64,000 nt of DNA from an uncultured Methylocystaceae bacterium (GTDB taxonomy: Bacteria > Pseudomonadota > Alphaproteobacteria > Rhizobiales > Beijerinckiaceae). The notes under the pieces were generated by a model that made no database searches, was not told the origin of the DNA, and saw nothing but the letters and a program-made list of their open reading frames with translations. The DNA lies in the NCBI GenBank assembly GCA_937870755.1, contig CALMZV010000026.1, positions 1 through 64,000 on the forward strand, read 5' to 3'. The translations under genes were made by a program, and so were the position numbers. Below are positions 16,442-28,212 of this stretch, in pieces; the stretch's first letter is position 1; each line of letters begins with the position of its first letter.

Positions 16442-17047
16442 ATGCTGCTCTTCGTCGGGCTCGGCAATCCGGGCGCGCAATATGCGGGCAACCGGCACAA
16501 CATCGGCTTCATGGCGGTGGAGGAGATCGCGCGCACGCACCGGTTCGCGCCGTTTCGCGCGCGGTTCCAGGGGCGTGTGGCGGAGGGAACGATCGGCGCG
16601 GAACGCGTTCTGTTGCTGACGCCGGCGACCTATATGAACGAATCCGGCCGCGCGGTCGGCGAGGCGGCGCGGTTCTACAAGATCCCGCTCTCCGACATCG
16701 TCGTGCTGCACGACGAACTCGATCTCGAGCCCGGCAAGTGCCGCGTGAAGGTCGGCGGGGGCGTGGCGGGCCACAACGGGCTGAGGTCGATCACCGCGCA
16801 TGTCGGCAACGACTACAAGCGCGTGCGCCTCGGCATCGGCCATCCCGGCGACAAGGCGCGCGTGCATTCCTATGTGCTCAGCGATTTCGCCAGGGCCGAA
16901 CGCGGATGGGTGGAGACGCTGTGCGGCGCGGTCGCGCGCAACGCCGACTGCCTCGCCCGCGGGCAGGACGCCTCGTTCCAGAACAAGGTGCATCTGGCGA
17001 TGGAGGCGGCCGGCTTCGGCGCGCCGAAGAAGGCGGGCGACGCGTAG
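16442..17047 (+). CDS. pth: Peptidyl-tRNA hydrolase
   Basis: Pth (201 residues) frees tRNA from drop-off peptidyl-tRNAs. It starts [23 protein letters not shown] with the catalytic histidine in NRHNIGF, and carries [13 protein letters not shown] in the substrate-binding groove. The frame is open 18 codons further upstream, but that part overlaps the terminator, and the ATG at 16442 gives the exact family start. The Shine-Dalgarno sequence is weak (GGGGCA). Confidence 0.95.
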   Translation: MLLFVGLGNPGAQYAGNRHNIGFMAVEEIARTHRFAPFRARFQGRVAEGTIGAERVLLLTPATYMNESGRAVGEAARFYKIPLSDIVVLHDELDLEPGKCRVKVGGGVAGHNGLRSITAHVGNDYKRVRLGIGHPGDKARVHSYVLSDFARAERGWVETLCGAVARNADCLARGQDASFQNKVHLAMEAAGFGAPKKAGDA

Positions 17048-17080
17048 CGGCGCCGTCTCCAGCCGGGTCGCCGGACCCAC

Positions 17081-17190
17081 ACCGGTTTCCGATCTGATTG
17101 GATCGGATCGGAAACCGGTCTCGCCATTTTCAACGCATCATCTTGCGTTCAAGCGATTCAGCTTGAACGGACGATGCTCTAGCGCGCGAA
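17081..17190. repeat. Compound palindromic repeat between pth and the SMP-30 gene
   Basis: Two inverted repeats lie side by side: ACCGGTTTCCGATC (17081-17094) with GATCGGAAACCGGT (17106-17119), 14 perfect pairs, and CGTTCAAGC (17146-17154) with GCTTGAACG (17161-17169), 9 pairs. The segment ends with ATGCTCTAG beside the SMP-30 stop codon, running slightly into that gene's 3' end. It probably works as a bidirectional transcript end between convergent genes and belongs to a dispersed repeat family (see 13079-13109). Confidence 0.7.
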
Positions 17191-18108
17191 GTTGAGTTTC
17201 AGTCCCTTGCGCGGCCAGTCGATGGCTATCAGCTTCCCGATGGACGACAGCGTGATGTAGGCGGTGCGCAAATCCGGGCCGCCGAAACAGATGTTGGTCG
17301 TCATGTAGTCCGGCGTCGGCGTGTGCAGGATCGTCCTGCCGTCGGGCGAGATCGACGTGATGCCGCCGTTCATCAGCGTGGCCACGCACACATAGCCCTC
17401 GCCGTCGACCGCCAGCGAATCGAACAACTGGAAACCCGGCAGTCCCGCCAGCAGTTCGCCGCCGGCGGCCGCCTGTCCGGTTTTCTTCTCCACCAGTTGG
17501 CCCGGCCCCGCCAAGTCCCATTTCCACACGCGGCCGGTCTGCGTTTCGGCGGCGTAGAGCGTCTTTTCGTCCGGCGAGAGGCCGACGCCGTTCGGCGTCA
17601 TCATGGGATAGATCATCTCCTTGACGGAGGAACCGTCGGCTTTCGCATAATAGAGCCCACCGCGGTCGAGATCGCGCGCGCGGCCCTTGCCGAGATCGGT
17701 GAACCAGAAGCCGCCGGTGCGGTCGAACACGATGTCGTTGGGGCCGCGCAGCTTGCCGTTCTCCGTTTGCGTATAGAGAACTTCCGCCTTGCCGGTCGCC
17801 AGGTCCACGCGTTCGATGCGCCCGCCGGAATAATCGTCGGCCTGATGCACGGGGCGCAGTCCGGTCTGCGGCGTCTCGCGCCAGGCGAAGCCGCCGTTGT
17901 TGCAGACATAGACCTTGCCGTCGGGGCCGAGGGCCGCGCCGTTCGGACCGCCGCCGAGTTTGGCGACGACCTCCACCTTGCCGGCGGGCGTGACGCGCGA
18001 GAGCGTGCCGCGCTCGATCTCCACCAGCACGATCGAGCCGTCCTGCATGGCGATGGGCCCTTCCGGAAAGCGCAGGCCGGAGGCGATCTCGCGAATTTTC
18101 GGTTGCAT
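17179..18108 (-). CDS. SMP-30/gluconolactonase/LRE family protein
   Basis: The 309-residue protein is a six-bladed beta-propeller of the SMP-30 family, whose members hydrolyse lactones with a bound divalent cation. Ligand-type segments are visible: FPEGP near the N terminus, GPNDIVFDRTGGFWFTD in the middle and PNGVGLSPDEKTLYAAET later. The substrate cannot be assigned. The start at 18108 (MQPKIREIASGLRFPEG) with GAGGAA upstream is preferred to a longer reading. It is 120 bases downstream of msrP on the same strand. Confidence 0.85.
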   Translation of the reverse strand: MQPKIREIASGLRFPEGPIAMQDGSIVLVEIERGTLSRVTPAGKVEVVAKLGGGPNGAALGPDGKVYVCNNGGFAWRETPQTGLRPVHQADDYSGGRIERVDLATGKAEVLYTQTENGKLRGPNDIVFDRTGGFWFTDLGKGRARDLDRGGLYYAKADGSSVKEMIYPMMTPNGVGLSPDEKTLYAAETQTGRVWKWDLAGPGQLVEKKTGQAAAGGELLAGLPGFQLFDSLAVDGEGYVCVATLMNGGITSISPDGRTILHTPTPDYMTTNICFGGPDLRTAYITLSSIGKLIAIDWPRKGLKLNFAR

Positions 18109-18228
18109 CTGGGGCGTTCCTCTGAATCTTTTCTGATTGGTCGTTGCGGACGCATTGTGCGTCGATGCGGCGGCCGCCCGCAAGGCGCGACGGCGTTCGA
18201 CGTGCGGCGTTTTCGGACCGCGGCGTTT

Positions 18229-19140
18229 TCAGAAGAACAGCTTTTCGCCCTGCAGGTCCTTGTACAGGTGAGCGACTTCGGCGGCGTAGCCGTTGAACAG
18301 TTTGGTCGGCCGGATTTCGTTCACGCCGATCACGCGGTCGTTGGCCTGCGACCAGCGCGGATGCGGCACAGCCGGATTGACGTTGGCCCAGAACCCGTAT
18401 TCGTCGCCCTGCACCTGTTCCCAAAACGTCTGCGGGCGCTTTTCGACGAGCGAGATCTTCACGATCGACTTGATCGACTTGAACCCGTATTTCCACGGCA
18501 GCGCCAGGCGCAGCGGCGCGCCGAAAGAGGGATGCAGCGGCTTGCCGTAGGCGCCGGTGACGAGGAAGGCGAGTTCGTTCATCGCCTCCTCGATCGTGAT
18601 CGCCTCCACGTATGGCCACGGATACCAGGTCTGGCGCTGGGTGGGGGCGACCTTGGGATCGAGAAAGGTCTCCAACCGCACGTAGCGGGCGGCGGGTCTG
18701 GGACCGGCGCGCGCGATGAGCGCGCGCAGCGCGAACCCCGTCCACGGCACGACCATCGCCCACGTCTCAACGCAGCGATGGCGATAGATGCGCTCCTCGA
18801 TCGGCATCGCCTTGATGAGATCGTCCAGATCGATGTCCTGCGGGCTGTCGCATAGCCCGTCGATCTTCACGCGCCACGGCGAGGTCTTGAGCGCGGCGGC
18901 CGCGCGCGCGATGCGTTTGGTGGAGCCGAACTCGAAATAGTTGTTGTGATTGGCGGCGACGTCCTCGGACGTCGGCTTTTCATCGAGCGACAGGCGCGCG
19001 GCATGCGCATAGGGGCCGGCGAACATCGCCGCGCCCGCGCCGAGCGCGCCTTTCAGCAGCGCGCGGCGTTCGAAGAACAGCGCCTGCGGCGTGACGAACC
19101 GCTCGGGCGTTTCCCAAGGGCGTCGGCGCGCGATCCACAT
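18229..19140 (-). CDS. msrP: Protein-methionine-sulfoxide reductase catalytic subunit MsrP
   Basis: MsrP (YedY; 303 residues) is a periplasmic molybdenum enzyme that repairs oxidised methionines in envelope proteins. A Tat signal is present (FERRALLKGALGAGAAMFAG, about residues 24-43). The molybdenum-ligating cysteine lies in YRHRCVETWAMVVPW (about residue 121). Its usual membrane partner MsrQ (a heme b protein) is not adjacent; instead the upstream neighbour is a cNMP-binding membrane protein 33 bases away. The cofactor depends on pathways such as moaD-moaE, present at 8 kb. Confidence 0.93.
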   Translation of the reverse strand: MWIARRRPWETPERFVTPQALFFERRALLKGALGAGAAMFAGPYAHAARLSLDEKPTSEDVAANHNNYFEFGSTKRIARAAAALKTSPWRVKIDGLCDSPQDIDLDDLIKAMPIEERIYRHRCVETWAMVVPWTGFALRALIARAGPRPAARYVRLETFLDPKVAPTQRQTWYPWPYVEAITIEEAMNELAFLVTGAYGKPLHPSFGAPLRLALPWKYGFKSIKSIVKISLVEKRPQTFWEQVQGDEYGFWANVNPAVPHPRWSQANDRVIGVNEIRPTKLFNGYAAEVAHLYKDLQGEKLFF

Positions 19141-19173
19141 GACAATCTCCGGGTTGAAGGGCGGTCGACGGCG

Positions 19174-19818
19174 TTACGCGGACGGAGGGGCCGATGTTAC
19201 GCGCGCGGCGCTTTCGGCCGCAAAGGCCACGTTGCGTTGCATGCGCCGCACCATGATCTGCATCAGATAAAAGCCAAACTGGGGATTTTGCGCGGCGAGC
19301 TGCAACATGTCTTCGTAGGAGATGCGCAGCAGGTCGGCGTTCTCGAGCGTGCGAGCGGAAGCGGTGCGCTTGCCGTCCTCGGTGAACAGGCCCATTTCGC
19401 CGAACAGCGCGCCGGGCTCGATCGTGACGTCGAGTTCGGGCGCGTAGATGCGGCCGCGCACGACGATGTAAGCGTATTTGGCGATGTCGCCTTTCCTGTA
19501 AAGCATGGCGCCGGCGGGCGCGCGCTGCGGCTTCATGTAGGGGCGCAGCCAGTCGAAATTGAAATCTCCCTGCGCCGCCGCGCGGCTCGCCACGATCAGC
19601 CGCTGCATCTGGCGCAGCCGAAACAGGTTCAACGGCAGCAGCGCCACATTGAGCGCGCATTGCGGGTAAATGCCCTTGTAATAGAAATAGATCGCAAACA
19701 GCAGATTCGACACGATGGCGGCGATGCGCAGCGGGATCATCGTGTTCGACACGAACACGAACACCGCGAACGCCGCCGCGACAAAGCCGAGCGCTTCGAG
19801 AATGAGGCCGTTCGTCAT
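19174..19818 (-). CDS. Membrane protein with three N-terminal helices and a cNMP-binding domain
   Basis: The 214 residues begin with about three hydrophobic helices (residues 4-68, including IPLRIAAIVSNLLFAIYFYY), followed by a cyclic-nucleotide-binding beta-roll. The phosphate-binding cassette is recognisable as FGEMGLFTEDGKRTASA, with the key Glu and Arg. There is no DNA-binding domain, so it is not a Crp-type regulator. The arrangement matches Popeye-domain proteins in layout, a comparison of architecture rather than proven homology. It is closely spaced with msrP (33 bases) and the ELM1-like gene (36 bases), suggesting an operon. Confidence 0.8.
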   Translation of the reverse strand: MTNGLILEALGFVAAAFAVFVFVSNTMIPLRIAAIVSNLLFAIYFYYKGIYPQCALNVALLPLNLFRLRQMQRLIVASRAAAQGDFNFDWLRPYMKPQRAPAGAMLYRKGDIAKYAYIVVRGRIYAPELDVTIEPGALFGEMGLFTEDGKRTASARTLENADLLRISYEDMLQLAAQNPQFGFYLMQIMVRRMQRNVAFAAESAARVTSAPPSA

Positions 19819-19854
19819 CGTTTCCCCGACGCCGCAGCGGACGCGCGCATCAGT

Positions 19855-20940
19855 TCATCGCACATCGCGCGGGTGCGCAAGCCGCCCGGACCGCCACGCC
19901 AGAACGCGCGCGGCGACCGCTTGGGCCACATCGCGCGTCGCGTCGAGCGGCGTGCGCGGCCAGCGTTCGAGCACGCCGCGAAAACGGCGCACGACGCCGG
20001 CCGCCTCCAGCGCGTCGACATAGGCGGTCAGGCGACGGTGGCCGCCGGACGGCTCGTAAACGAGCACCGGCGCGCAGGTCGCGGCCGCCTCGCCCACCAT
20101 GTTGGTGGAATCGGCGGTGACGAGAATGGCGTCGGCCAGCGCCAGCATCGACACGTAGGGGTTGGCGCCTTGCCCGTTCCAGAAAAACGCGCGCGCGGGA
20201 TTGGCGGCGGCCCAGTCAGCGAGCGCGGCGCTGGCGTGCGGCGGCGTGCGGCGCGAAGGCGTGATCATCACGCTCGCGCCTTCGCCCACGAACCGTTCGC
20301 AGGCCGCCGTCAGCGCCGCCACATCGCGCGGGGCGAGGCGATGGCTGTTGCTGTTCCCGCCGATCAGCAACGCCACGCGCGGCCCCGGCAGGCTGGCGAT
20401 GCGCGGGTCGGGCCGCGCGCGCGCCGCGGCAAGCGCCGCCTCGCCCAGCGTGTGCGGCGCCGTCAGGGTGGCGATGACATTGTCGCCGCGCAGACCGTCG
20501 TGCAGCGGCGCCCAGACGAGATCGGCGACCGTGGTCGCGATGCGGGGATTTTTCAGAAAGATCGCAAAGGTCGCCCCGCGCGCGGCGCGGCGCACGTGGC
20601 GCAGATAGGGAATCGTGCGGCGACCGGAGGCGATGAGAATGTCCGGAAACGGCGGGCGGATCGGACTGTCCGGCGCGGCGGGGCCTTCGCGCCAGTCGAT
20701 CGGCCCGCGCGGCGCAAGCGCGGCGAACACGGCGCGCGGGCGCACCACGTGGCGCGCGGGCGCAAGGCCGAGCGCGCGCGCAAGACCGAAACAGGGAACC
20801 TCGTCGCCAATCTTGCCGTCGGAAAGAACCCAGCACGACAGGCCGAGCCCGGCGAGCGGGCCGACATTTTCGTCGCCGCCCGCGCCGGCTCCATTGTCTG
20901 GCGCGCCCGGCGCCGTTATGGCTTGCCTCCCGATTTCCAC
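19855..20940 (-). CDS. Mitochondrial fission ELM1-like protein
   Basis: About 361 residues match the bacterial ELM1 family (DUF1022), which has a glycosyltransferase-like fold; segments such as WVLSDGKIGDE, FPDILIASGRRTIPYLRHVRR, ALLIGGNSNSHRL and ADAILVTADSTNMVGEAAATCAPVLVYEP are typical. The bacterial function is unknown, with a sugar-transfer role possible. The start is uncertain: no ATG lies near WVLSDG, and a GTG at 20940 is the nearest reasonable codon, only 13 bases from the divergent lrp gene. It heads the minus-strand group that includes msrP. Confidence 0.78.
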   Translation of the reverse strand: MEIGRQAITAPGAPDNGAGAGGDENVGPLAGLGLSCWVLSDGKIGDEVPCFGLARALGLAPARHVVRPRAVFAALAPRGPIDWREGPAAPDSPIRPPFPDILIASGRRTIPYLRHVRRAARGATFAIFLKNPRIATTVADLVWAPLHDGLRGDNVIATLTAPHTLGEAALAAARARPDPRIASLPGPRVALLIGGNSNSHRLAPRDVAALTAACERFVGEGASVMITPSRRTPPHASAALADWAAANPARAFFWNGQGANPYVSMLALADAILVTADSTNMVGEAAATCAPVLVYEPSGGHRRLTAYVDALEAAGVVRRFRGVLERWPRTPLDATRDVAQAVAARVLAWRSGRLAHPRDVR

Positions 20941-20953
20941 CGGCGGACCCCGC

Positions 20954-21424
20954 GTGACCCATCGCCTCGACGCCATCGATCTGGCCATTCTAGACGAATT
21001 GCAGCGCGATGGGCGGATGACCAATGTCGAACTGGCGCGGCGCGTCGGCATTTCCGCGCCGCCGTGCCTGCGCCGCGTGCGGGCGCTGGAGGAAGCCGGT
21101 GTGATCGCCGGCTATCGCGCGCTGGTGGCGCCGGGCGCGCTGGGGCTCGATGTCGTGTTCTTCGCCTTCGTGCAGCTCGAATCGCAGGCGGAAGCCGATC
21201 TGGCCGCGTTCGAGTCGCGGGTCGCCACATGGCCGACGATCCGCGAATGCTGGACGCTGTCGGGCGAAACCGATTTCCTGCTGAAATGCGTGGCGGCGGA
21301 CCTGAAGGCGTTTCAGGCGTTCGTGGGCGAACTGACCGCCATTCCCGACGTGCGCAACGTGCGCACGTCGCTGGCGCTCAAGGCGACCAAGGACGCGCCG
21401 CTGGCCGCCCTGCCGCGCGCGTGA
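20954..21424 (+). CDS. Lrp/AsnC family transcriptional regulator
   Basis: This 156-residue protein has an N-terminal helix-turn-helix (NVELARRVGISAPPCLRRVRAL) and a C-terminal RAM ligand-binding domain typical of Lrp/AsnC octameric regulators that sense amino acids. The GTG at 20954 gives the usual start VTHRLDAIDL; an in-frame ATG at 20918 would add 12 residues. Target genes are unknown. Its stop is 3 bases from the convergent end of greA. Confidence 0.88.
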   Translation: MTHRLDAIDLAILDELQRDGRMTNVELARRVGISAPPCLRRVRALEEAGVIAGYRALVAPGALGLDVVFFAFVQLESQAEADLAAFESRVATWPTIRECWTLSGETDFLLKCVAADLKAFQAFVGELTAIPDVRNVRTSLALKATKDAPLAALPRA

Positions 21425-21427
21425 GCC

Positions 21428-21901
21428 TCAGCGGAAGGCGATTTCCAGAATCTCGTAGCTCTTGCCGCCGCCGGGCGCGGTCACTTCCACGCTGTCGCCG
21501 ACGGTCTTGCCGATGAGCGCGCGGGCGATCGGCGAGGTGATCGACACCTTGCCGGATTTCACGTCCGCCTCGCTCTCGCCGACGATCTGATATTTCTTTT
21601 CCTCTTCCGTATCCTCGTCCACGAGGGTGACGGTGGCGCCGAACATCACCGTCTTGCCGGAGAGTTTCGACACGTCGATGACGTCGGCGCGCGCGATCTT
21701 GTCTTCGAGTTCGGCGATGCGGCCCTCGTTGAGCGACTGGGCTTCCTTGGCCGCGTGATATTCGGCGTTCTCCGAAAGGTCGCCGTGCGAGCGCGCCTCC
21801 GCGATCTGCTGGATGATGCGCGGACGCTCCACCTGCTGGCGGCGCTTCAGTTCTTCGCCAAGCGCGGCGTAGCCCGCGGCGGTCATGGGAAGTTTTTCCA
21901 T
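21428..21901 (-). CDS. greA: Transcription elongation factor GreA
   Basis: GreA (157 residues) rescues backtracked RNA polymerase by stimulating transcript cleavage. It has the N-terminal coiled coil that enters the secondary channel, with acidic tip residues ([17 protein letters not shown], about 38-54), and the C-terminal FKBP-like domain ending in the [13 protein letters not shown] segment. It follows carB on the same strand with a terminator between them. Confidence 0.96.
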   Translation of the reverse strand: MEKLPMTAAGYAALGEELKRRQQVERPRIIQQIAEARSHGDLSENAEYHAAKEAQSLNEGRIAELEDKIARADVIDVSKLSGKTVMFGATVTLVDEDTEEEKKYQIVGESEADVKSGKVSITSPIARALIGKTVGDSVEVTAPGGGKSYEILEIAFR

Positions 21902-21927
21902 AATGTCGCTTTCGTTCCAACCTTCAC

Positions 21928-21956
21928 AAAAAGAGGACCCGGCGCCGAACGGCGCC
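21928..21956 (-). terminator. Intrinsic terminator between carB and greA
   Basis: Read on the minus strand, GGCGCC-GTTC-GGCGCC (21941-21956), extendable by flanking CCC/GGG, is followed by TCCTCTTTTT. It fits a terminator for carB, with greA then using its own promoter or read-through. Confidence 0.65.
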
Positions 21957-21982
21957 GCCGGGCCGGCATTTCGGAGGAGCGC

Positions 21983-25309
<3,327 letters not shown>

Positions 25310-25339
25310 GGTCCGTCCGGTTGCGCGGCGCGCGCGCAT

Positions 25340-25360
25340 AAAAAAAGGCCGCTTGCGGCC
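25340..25360 (-). terminator. Intrinsic terminator after the phospholipase D-like gene
   Basis: On the minus strand GGCCG-CAAG-CGGCC is followed directly by seven Ts. It lies 120 bases past the stop of the phospholipase D-like gene and 30 bases before carB, so it separates these two transcripts. Confidence 0.75.
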
Positions 25361-25481
25361 GCAAAGCCGGAAGCGCGCCTCCCACAGGTTCGCAGTCGGG
25401 CGCGCCCGGCTCGAATTCGGCGCTCTAACTAGCCGAGAACGGCGGCGCTGTGAACCCCCGGCGCGCGCGGCTCGCGGCGCC

Positions 25482-27059
25482 TCACAGCACCGCCTGGATC
25501 GGCAGATAGCGGCAAACCATCGCGACCACGCGCTGGCGCAGCGTGCTCTGCGGCTCGACCTCCAGCAGGACAGGGGGCGTGACCGCGCCGTCGCGCCAGC
25601 GCAACGCCCCGCCGGGTCCGCGCTCGACCGCATAGCTCATCCGCGGGCTGGCCAGCGCCTCCCAGTAGGCGCGCAGTTCGGCGGCCAGCGGCCGGCTGCG
25701 GAACAGCGCGCCCATTTCGGTGTTCAGCCGCGCCGATCGCGGGTCCAGATTGTAGGAGCCGACGAAACCCGTCTCCCCGTCCACCACGAACGCCTTGGTG
25801 TGCAGGCTCGCGCCGGAGGAGCCGAACACGCCCTGGCCCTCGCGGTCCGCGGCCGCGCCGGCGCGCATCTCGTAGATTTCCACGCCGCGCCGCAGCAGCC
25901 GGCGCCGGTAGCGCATGTATCCGCCGTGCACGGCCAGCACATCGGTGGCCGCCAGCGTGTTGGTGACCACGCCCACCTTCGCGCCGCGCCGCACCGCCCG
26001 CTTGAGCTCGCGCACCAGCCGGCGGCGCGGCACGAAATACGGGGAGACGAGCAGCGCCTCGGACCTGGCGGCGCGGATGCGGGCGGTGAGCTGGAAGACC
26101 AGCCAGCGCGGGCCTGGCCGCTCGCGCCACTTCTGCGGCGGATCGGCCACGATATCGAGTTCGTCGCACCAGTGCGGCGCGAACGCCGGCTCGCCGCCGG
26201 CGTCGCGGAACAGCGCCAGTTTCGGGCTCTTGTCGAGATCGTCGAGGTCGCCGCGCGCCGCCGTCTCCGTCCGGGCGGCCTCGAACAGGTCGCGCAGCGC
26301 GTTGTCGCCCATCGGCGTCTGGGCGCTCAGCTCCTCGATCGGGATGACCCCGCCGCAATTCCAGTAGGCGTCGAAGGCGCGGGTCGCGTCGTCCACGGCC
26401 GGGCCGATCGCCATCAGATCCAGATCGCGGAAATTGCGCTCCTTGTTGGCGTCGAAATATTCCGCGCCGATGTTGCGACCGCCCACGATCGCCACGCGCC
26501 CGTCGGCGATCCAGCATTTGTTGTGCATGCGGTGGTTGAGCGCCTGCACGCGCTGGATCATTTCCACGACCCGCCAGGCGCCGGCGCGGGCGCGCAGCGG
26601 ATTGTGGATGCGGATTTCGATGTTGGGATGCGCGTTCAGGGCCAGCAGCACGGGATCGTGGCCCGTGTGGTTGATGTCGTCGAGGAGGATGCGCACCCGC
26701 ACGCCGCGTTCGGCGGCCGCCAGAATCTCGGCGCCGAGCATGCGGCCCACGTGGTCGGCCTTCCAGGCGTAGTATTGCAGGTCGAGGCTGCGGCCGGCGC
26801 GGCGGGCCGACAGCGCGCGGGCGCCGAAGGCGTCGCGGCCGGTTTCGATCAGCACGGCGCCGGAGCGGCCGGGCGCGCGGGCGAGCAGGGGGGCGACCGC
26901 GCGGTCGAGCGCGGTTTCGTCCGCCCGAACGGGCAGGGCCTTGCCAGGCCGGGTGGAGGAGCGCGGGGCGAGCGCGTCGGCGAACCACGCGCCGCTCGCG
27001 ATCAGGGTCGCGAGGAGCACGAGGGTCGCCAGAACGAGGATGATCGCCGTTGTCGCCAT
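25482..27059 (-). CDS. Phospholipase D family/cardiolipin synthase-like protein
   Basis: The 525-residue protein has an N-terminal membrane anchor ([22 protein letters not shown]) and two HxKx4D catalytic motifs: HNKCWIAD with downstream [11 protein letters not shown] (about residue 178), and HTKAFVVD with GSYNLDPRS. Paired HKD motifs form one phosphodiesterase active site. Members act as cardiolipin synthases or phospholipases; no further choice is possible from sequence. It is a single gene with its own terminator. Confidence 0.88.
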   Translation of the reverse strand: MATTAIILVLATLVLLATLIASGAWFADALAPRSSTRPGKALPVRADETALDRAVAPLLARAPGRSGAVLIETGRDAFGARALSARRAGRSLDLQYYAWKADHVGRMLGAEILAAAERGVRVRILLDDINHTGHDPVLLALNAHPNIEIRIHNPLRARAGAWRVVEMIQRVQALNHRMHNKCWIADGRVAIVGGRNIGAEYFDANKERNFRDLDLMAIGPAVDDATRAFDAYWNCGGVIPIEELSAQTPMGDNALRDLFEAARTETAARGDLDDLDKSPKLALFRDAGGEPAFAPHWCDELDIVADPPQKWRERPGPRWLVFQLTARIRAARSEALLVSPYFVPRRRLVRELKRAVRRGAKVGVVTNTLAATDVLAVHGGYMRYRRRLLRRGVEIYEMRAGAAADREGQGVFGSSGASLHTKAFVVDGETGFVGSYNLDPRSARLNTEMGALFRSRPLAAELRAYWEALASPRMSYAVERGPGGALRWRDGAVTPPVLLEVEPQSTLRQRVVAMVCRYLPIQAVL

Positions 27060-27192
27060 GGAAACCGCAATGTAAGCGCGCCAAGTCCGCGCTCACAGGG
27101 CGCGGCGCCGATTTCGGAATTAATTGCGCGGGGTCATATCCGGTTCCCGCGTTCGGGCTTAAGCTCCGGCGCGAGTCTTGATGGAGGCGCGA

Positions 27193-27495
27193 GTGCGCGG
27201 GTGGATTCTGGCGGGCGCCGGCATGGCGGTCGCTCTGGGGTGCGGGGGCGCGGGAGCGTCGGACGTTCGGTCCGTCATCGTCGAATGCGCGGCCTGCCAT
27301 GGCGACGAAGGCATCGCGAAGGATGTGGAGGTTCCCAACCTTGCGGGCCAGCGCAGGCTCTATCTCTACAAGCAGCTCGTCGCGTTCCGCAAGAACGCCC
27401 GCAAGCACAAGGAGATGCGGGTGATGAGCCGCGAGATGAACGACGCGGATATGCGCGCCATCGCCGAGTATTACTCCTCGCTGCCGCCCCGTTGA
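27193..27495 (+). CDS. Small class I cytochrome c (first of a pair)
   Basis: This 100-residue protein has a signal peptide and one c-type heme motif (CAACH) soon after the cleavage site. It ends AEYYSSLPPR, typical of small periplasmic cytochrome c553-like proteins. A GTG start at 27193 is chosen because GGAGG sits 5 bases upstream; the ATG at 27181 has none. A methionine ligand is probably in MRVMSREM. It is closely similar to the next gene, from which it is separated by 8 bases. Confidence 0.85.
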   Translation: MRGWILAGAGMAVALGCGGAGASDVRSVIVECAACHGDEGIAKDVEVPNLAGQRRLYLYKQLVAFRKNARKHKEMRVMSREMNDADMRAIAEYYSSLPPR

Positions 27496-27503
27496 GGTCG
27501 CCC

Positions 27504-27809
27504 ATGCTCAAACATCTGATCGCCGCCGCCCTGCTGCCGGCGCTGGCGGCGCCCGCGGCGGCGCTGAGCCGCAAGCAATTGCAGGACGTGATCGTGCAAT
27601 GCGCGACCTGTCACGGGGCCGACGGCGTCTCGCGCACCGACGAAATTCCCAATCTCGACGGGCAGCACGACCGCTATCTCTACAACCAGCTCGCCGCGTT
27701 CCGCTCTGGCAAACGGCCGCACAAGCAGATGCGCGTCATGGGCCGGCGGCTGACCGACGCCGAGATGTGGGCGATCGCCGAATATTATTCGGCGTTGCCG
27801 CCGAACTGA
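27504..27809 (+). CDS. Small class I cytochrome c (second of a pair)
   Basis: This 101-residue protein has a signal peptide (MLKHLIAAALLPALAAPAAA) and the heme motif CATCH. It shares with the preceding protein the segments PNL.GQ..RYLYNQL, KQMRVM and AIAEYYSALPP, so the pair arose by tandem duplication. They are probably electron carriers in the periplasm; the partner is unknown. The GtrA gene follows 7 bases later. Confidence 0.88.
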   Translation: MLKHLIAAALLPALAAPAAALSRKQLQDVIVQCATCHGADGVSRTDEIPNLDGQHDRYLYNQLAAFRSGKRPHKQMRVMGRRLTDAEMWAIAEYYSALPPN

Positions 27810-27816
27810 GGCGCGC

Positions 27817-28206
27817 GTGTCGCTCAGGCTGCAATTGTCCGCCTTCGTCCTGGTCGGGCTTCTGGCCGCGGTCGCCCATTACGGCGCGCTGGTGGGGCTT
27901 GTGGAGCTTGCGCGGTGGCGCGCGGTGCCGGCGACGCTCGTCGGCTATGTGGCGGGCGGGCTCGTCTCCTACGCCCTCAACCGCGCGCATGTTTTCGACA
28001 GCGACCGGCCGCATGTCGAGGCCGGCTGGCGGTTCGCGGCGGTGGCGGGCGTCGGTTTCGCGCTCACATGGGGCGCGATGCATCTGTTGGTCGATATTCT
28101 GCGCGCGCCCTATCTGCCGGCGCAGGTCGTCACCACGCTGATCGTGATGAGCTGGAGTTTCCTGGCCCACAAGTTCTGGACATTCGGGGGCGATGCGCCG
28201 CCGTGA
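27817..28206 (+). CDS. GtrA family membrane protein
   Basis: This 129-residue protein has four hydrophobic helices and the GtrA-family pattern (VGYVAGGLVSYALNRAHVF; SWSFLAHKFWTF). GtrA proteins take part in moving lipid-linked sugars across the membrane or in cell-surface polysaccharide synthesis. The GTG start follows the second cytochrome c closely, and the three genes may be one transcript, though no functional link is evident. It converges on hemF with a 6-base gap. Confidence 0.85.
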   Translation: MSLRLQLSAFVLVGLLAAVAHYGALVGLVELARWRAVPATLVGYVAGGLVSYALNRAHVFDSDRPHVEAGWRFAAVAGVGFALTWGAMHLLVDILRAPYLPAQVVTTLIVMSWSFLAHKFWTFGGDAPP

Positions 28207-28212
28207 GCCGGG

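Noticed and set aside
18946-21516. A very long plus-strand open frame opposite msrP, the cNMP protein and the ELM1-like gene
   Set aside because: It is antisense to recognisable proteins, has biased Arg/His/Ala composition and matches no family; high GC makes such shadows common.
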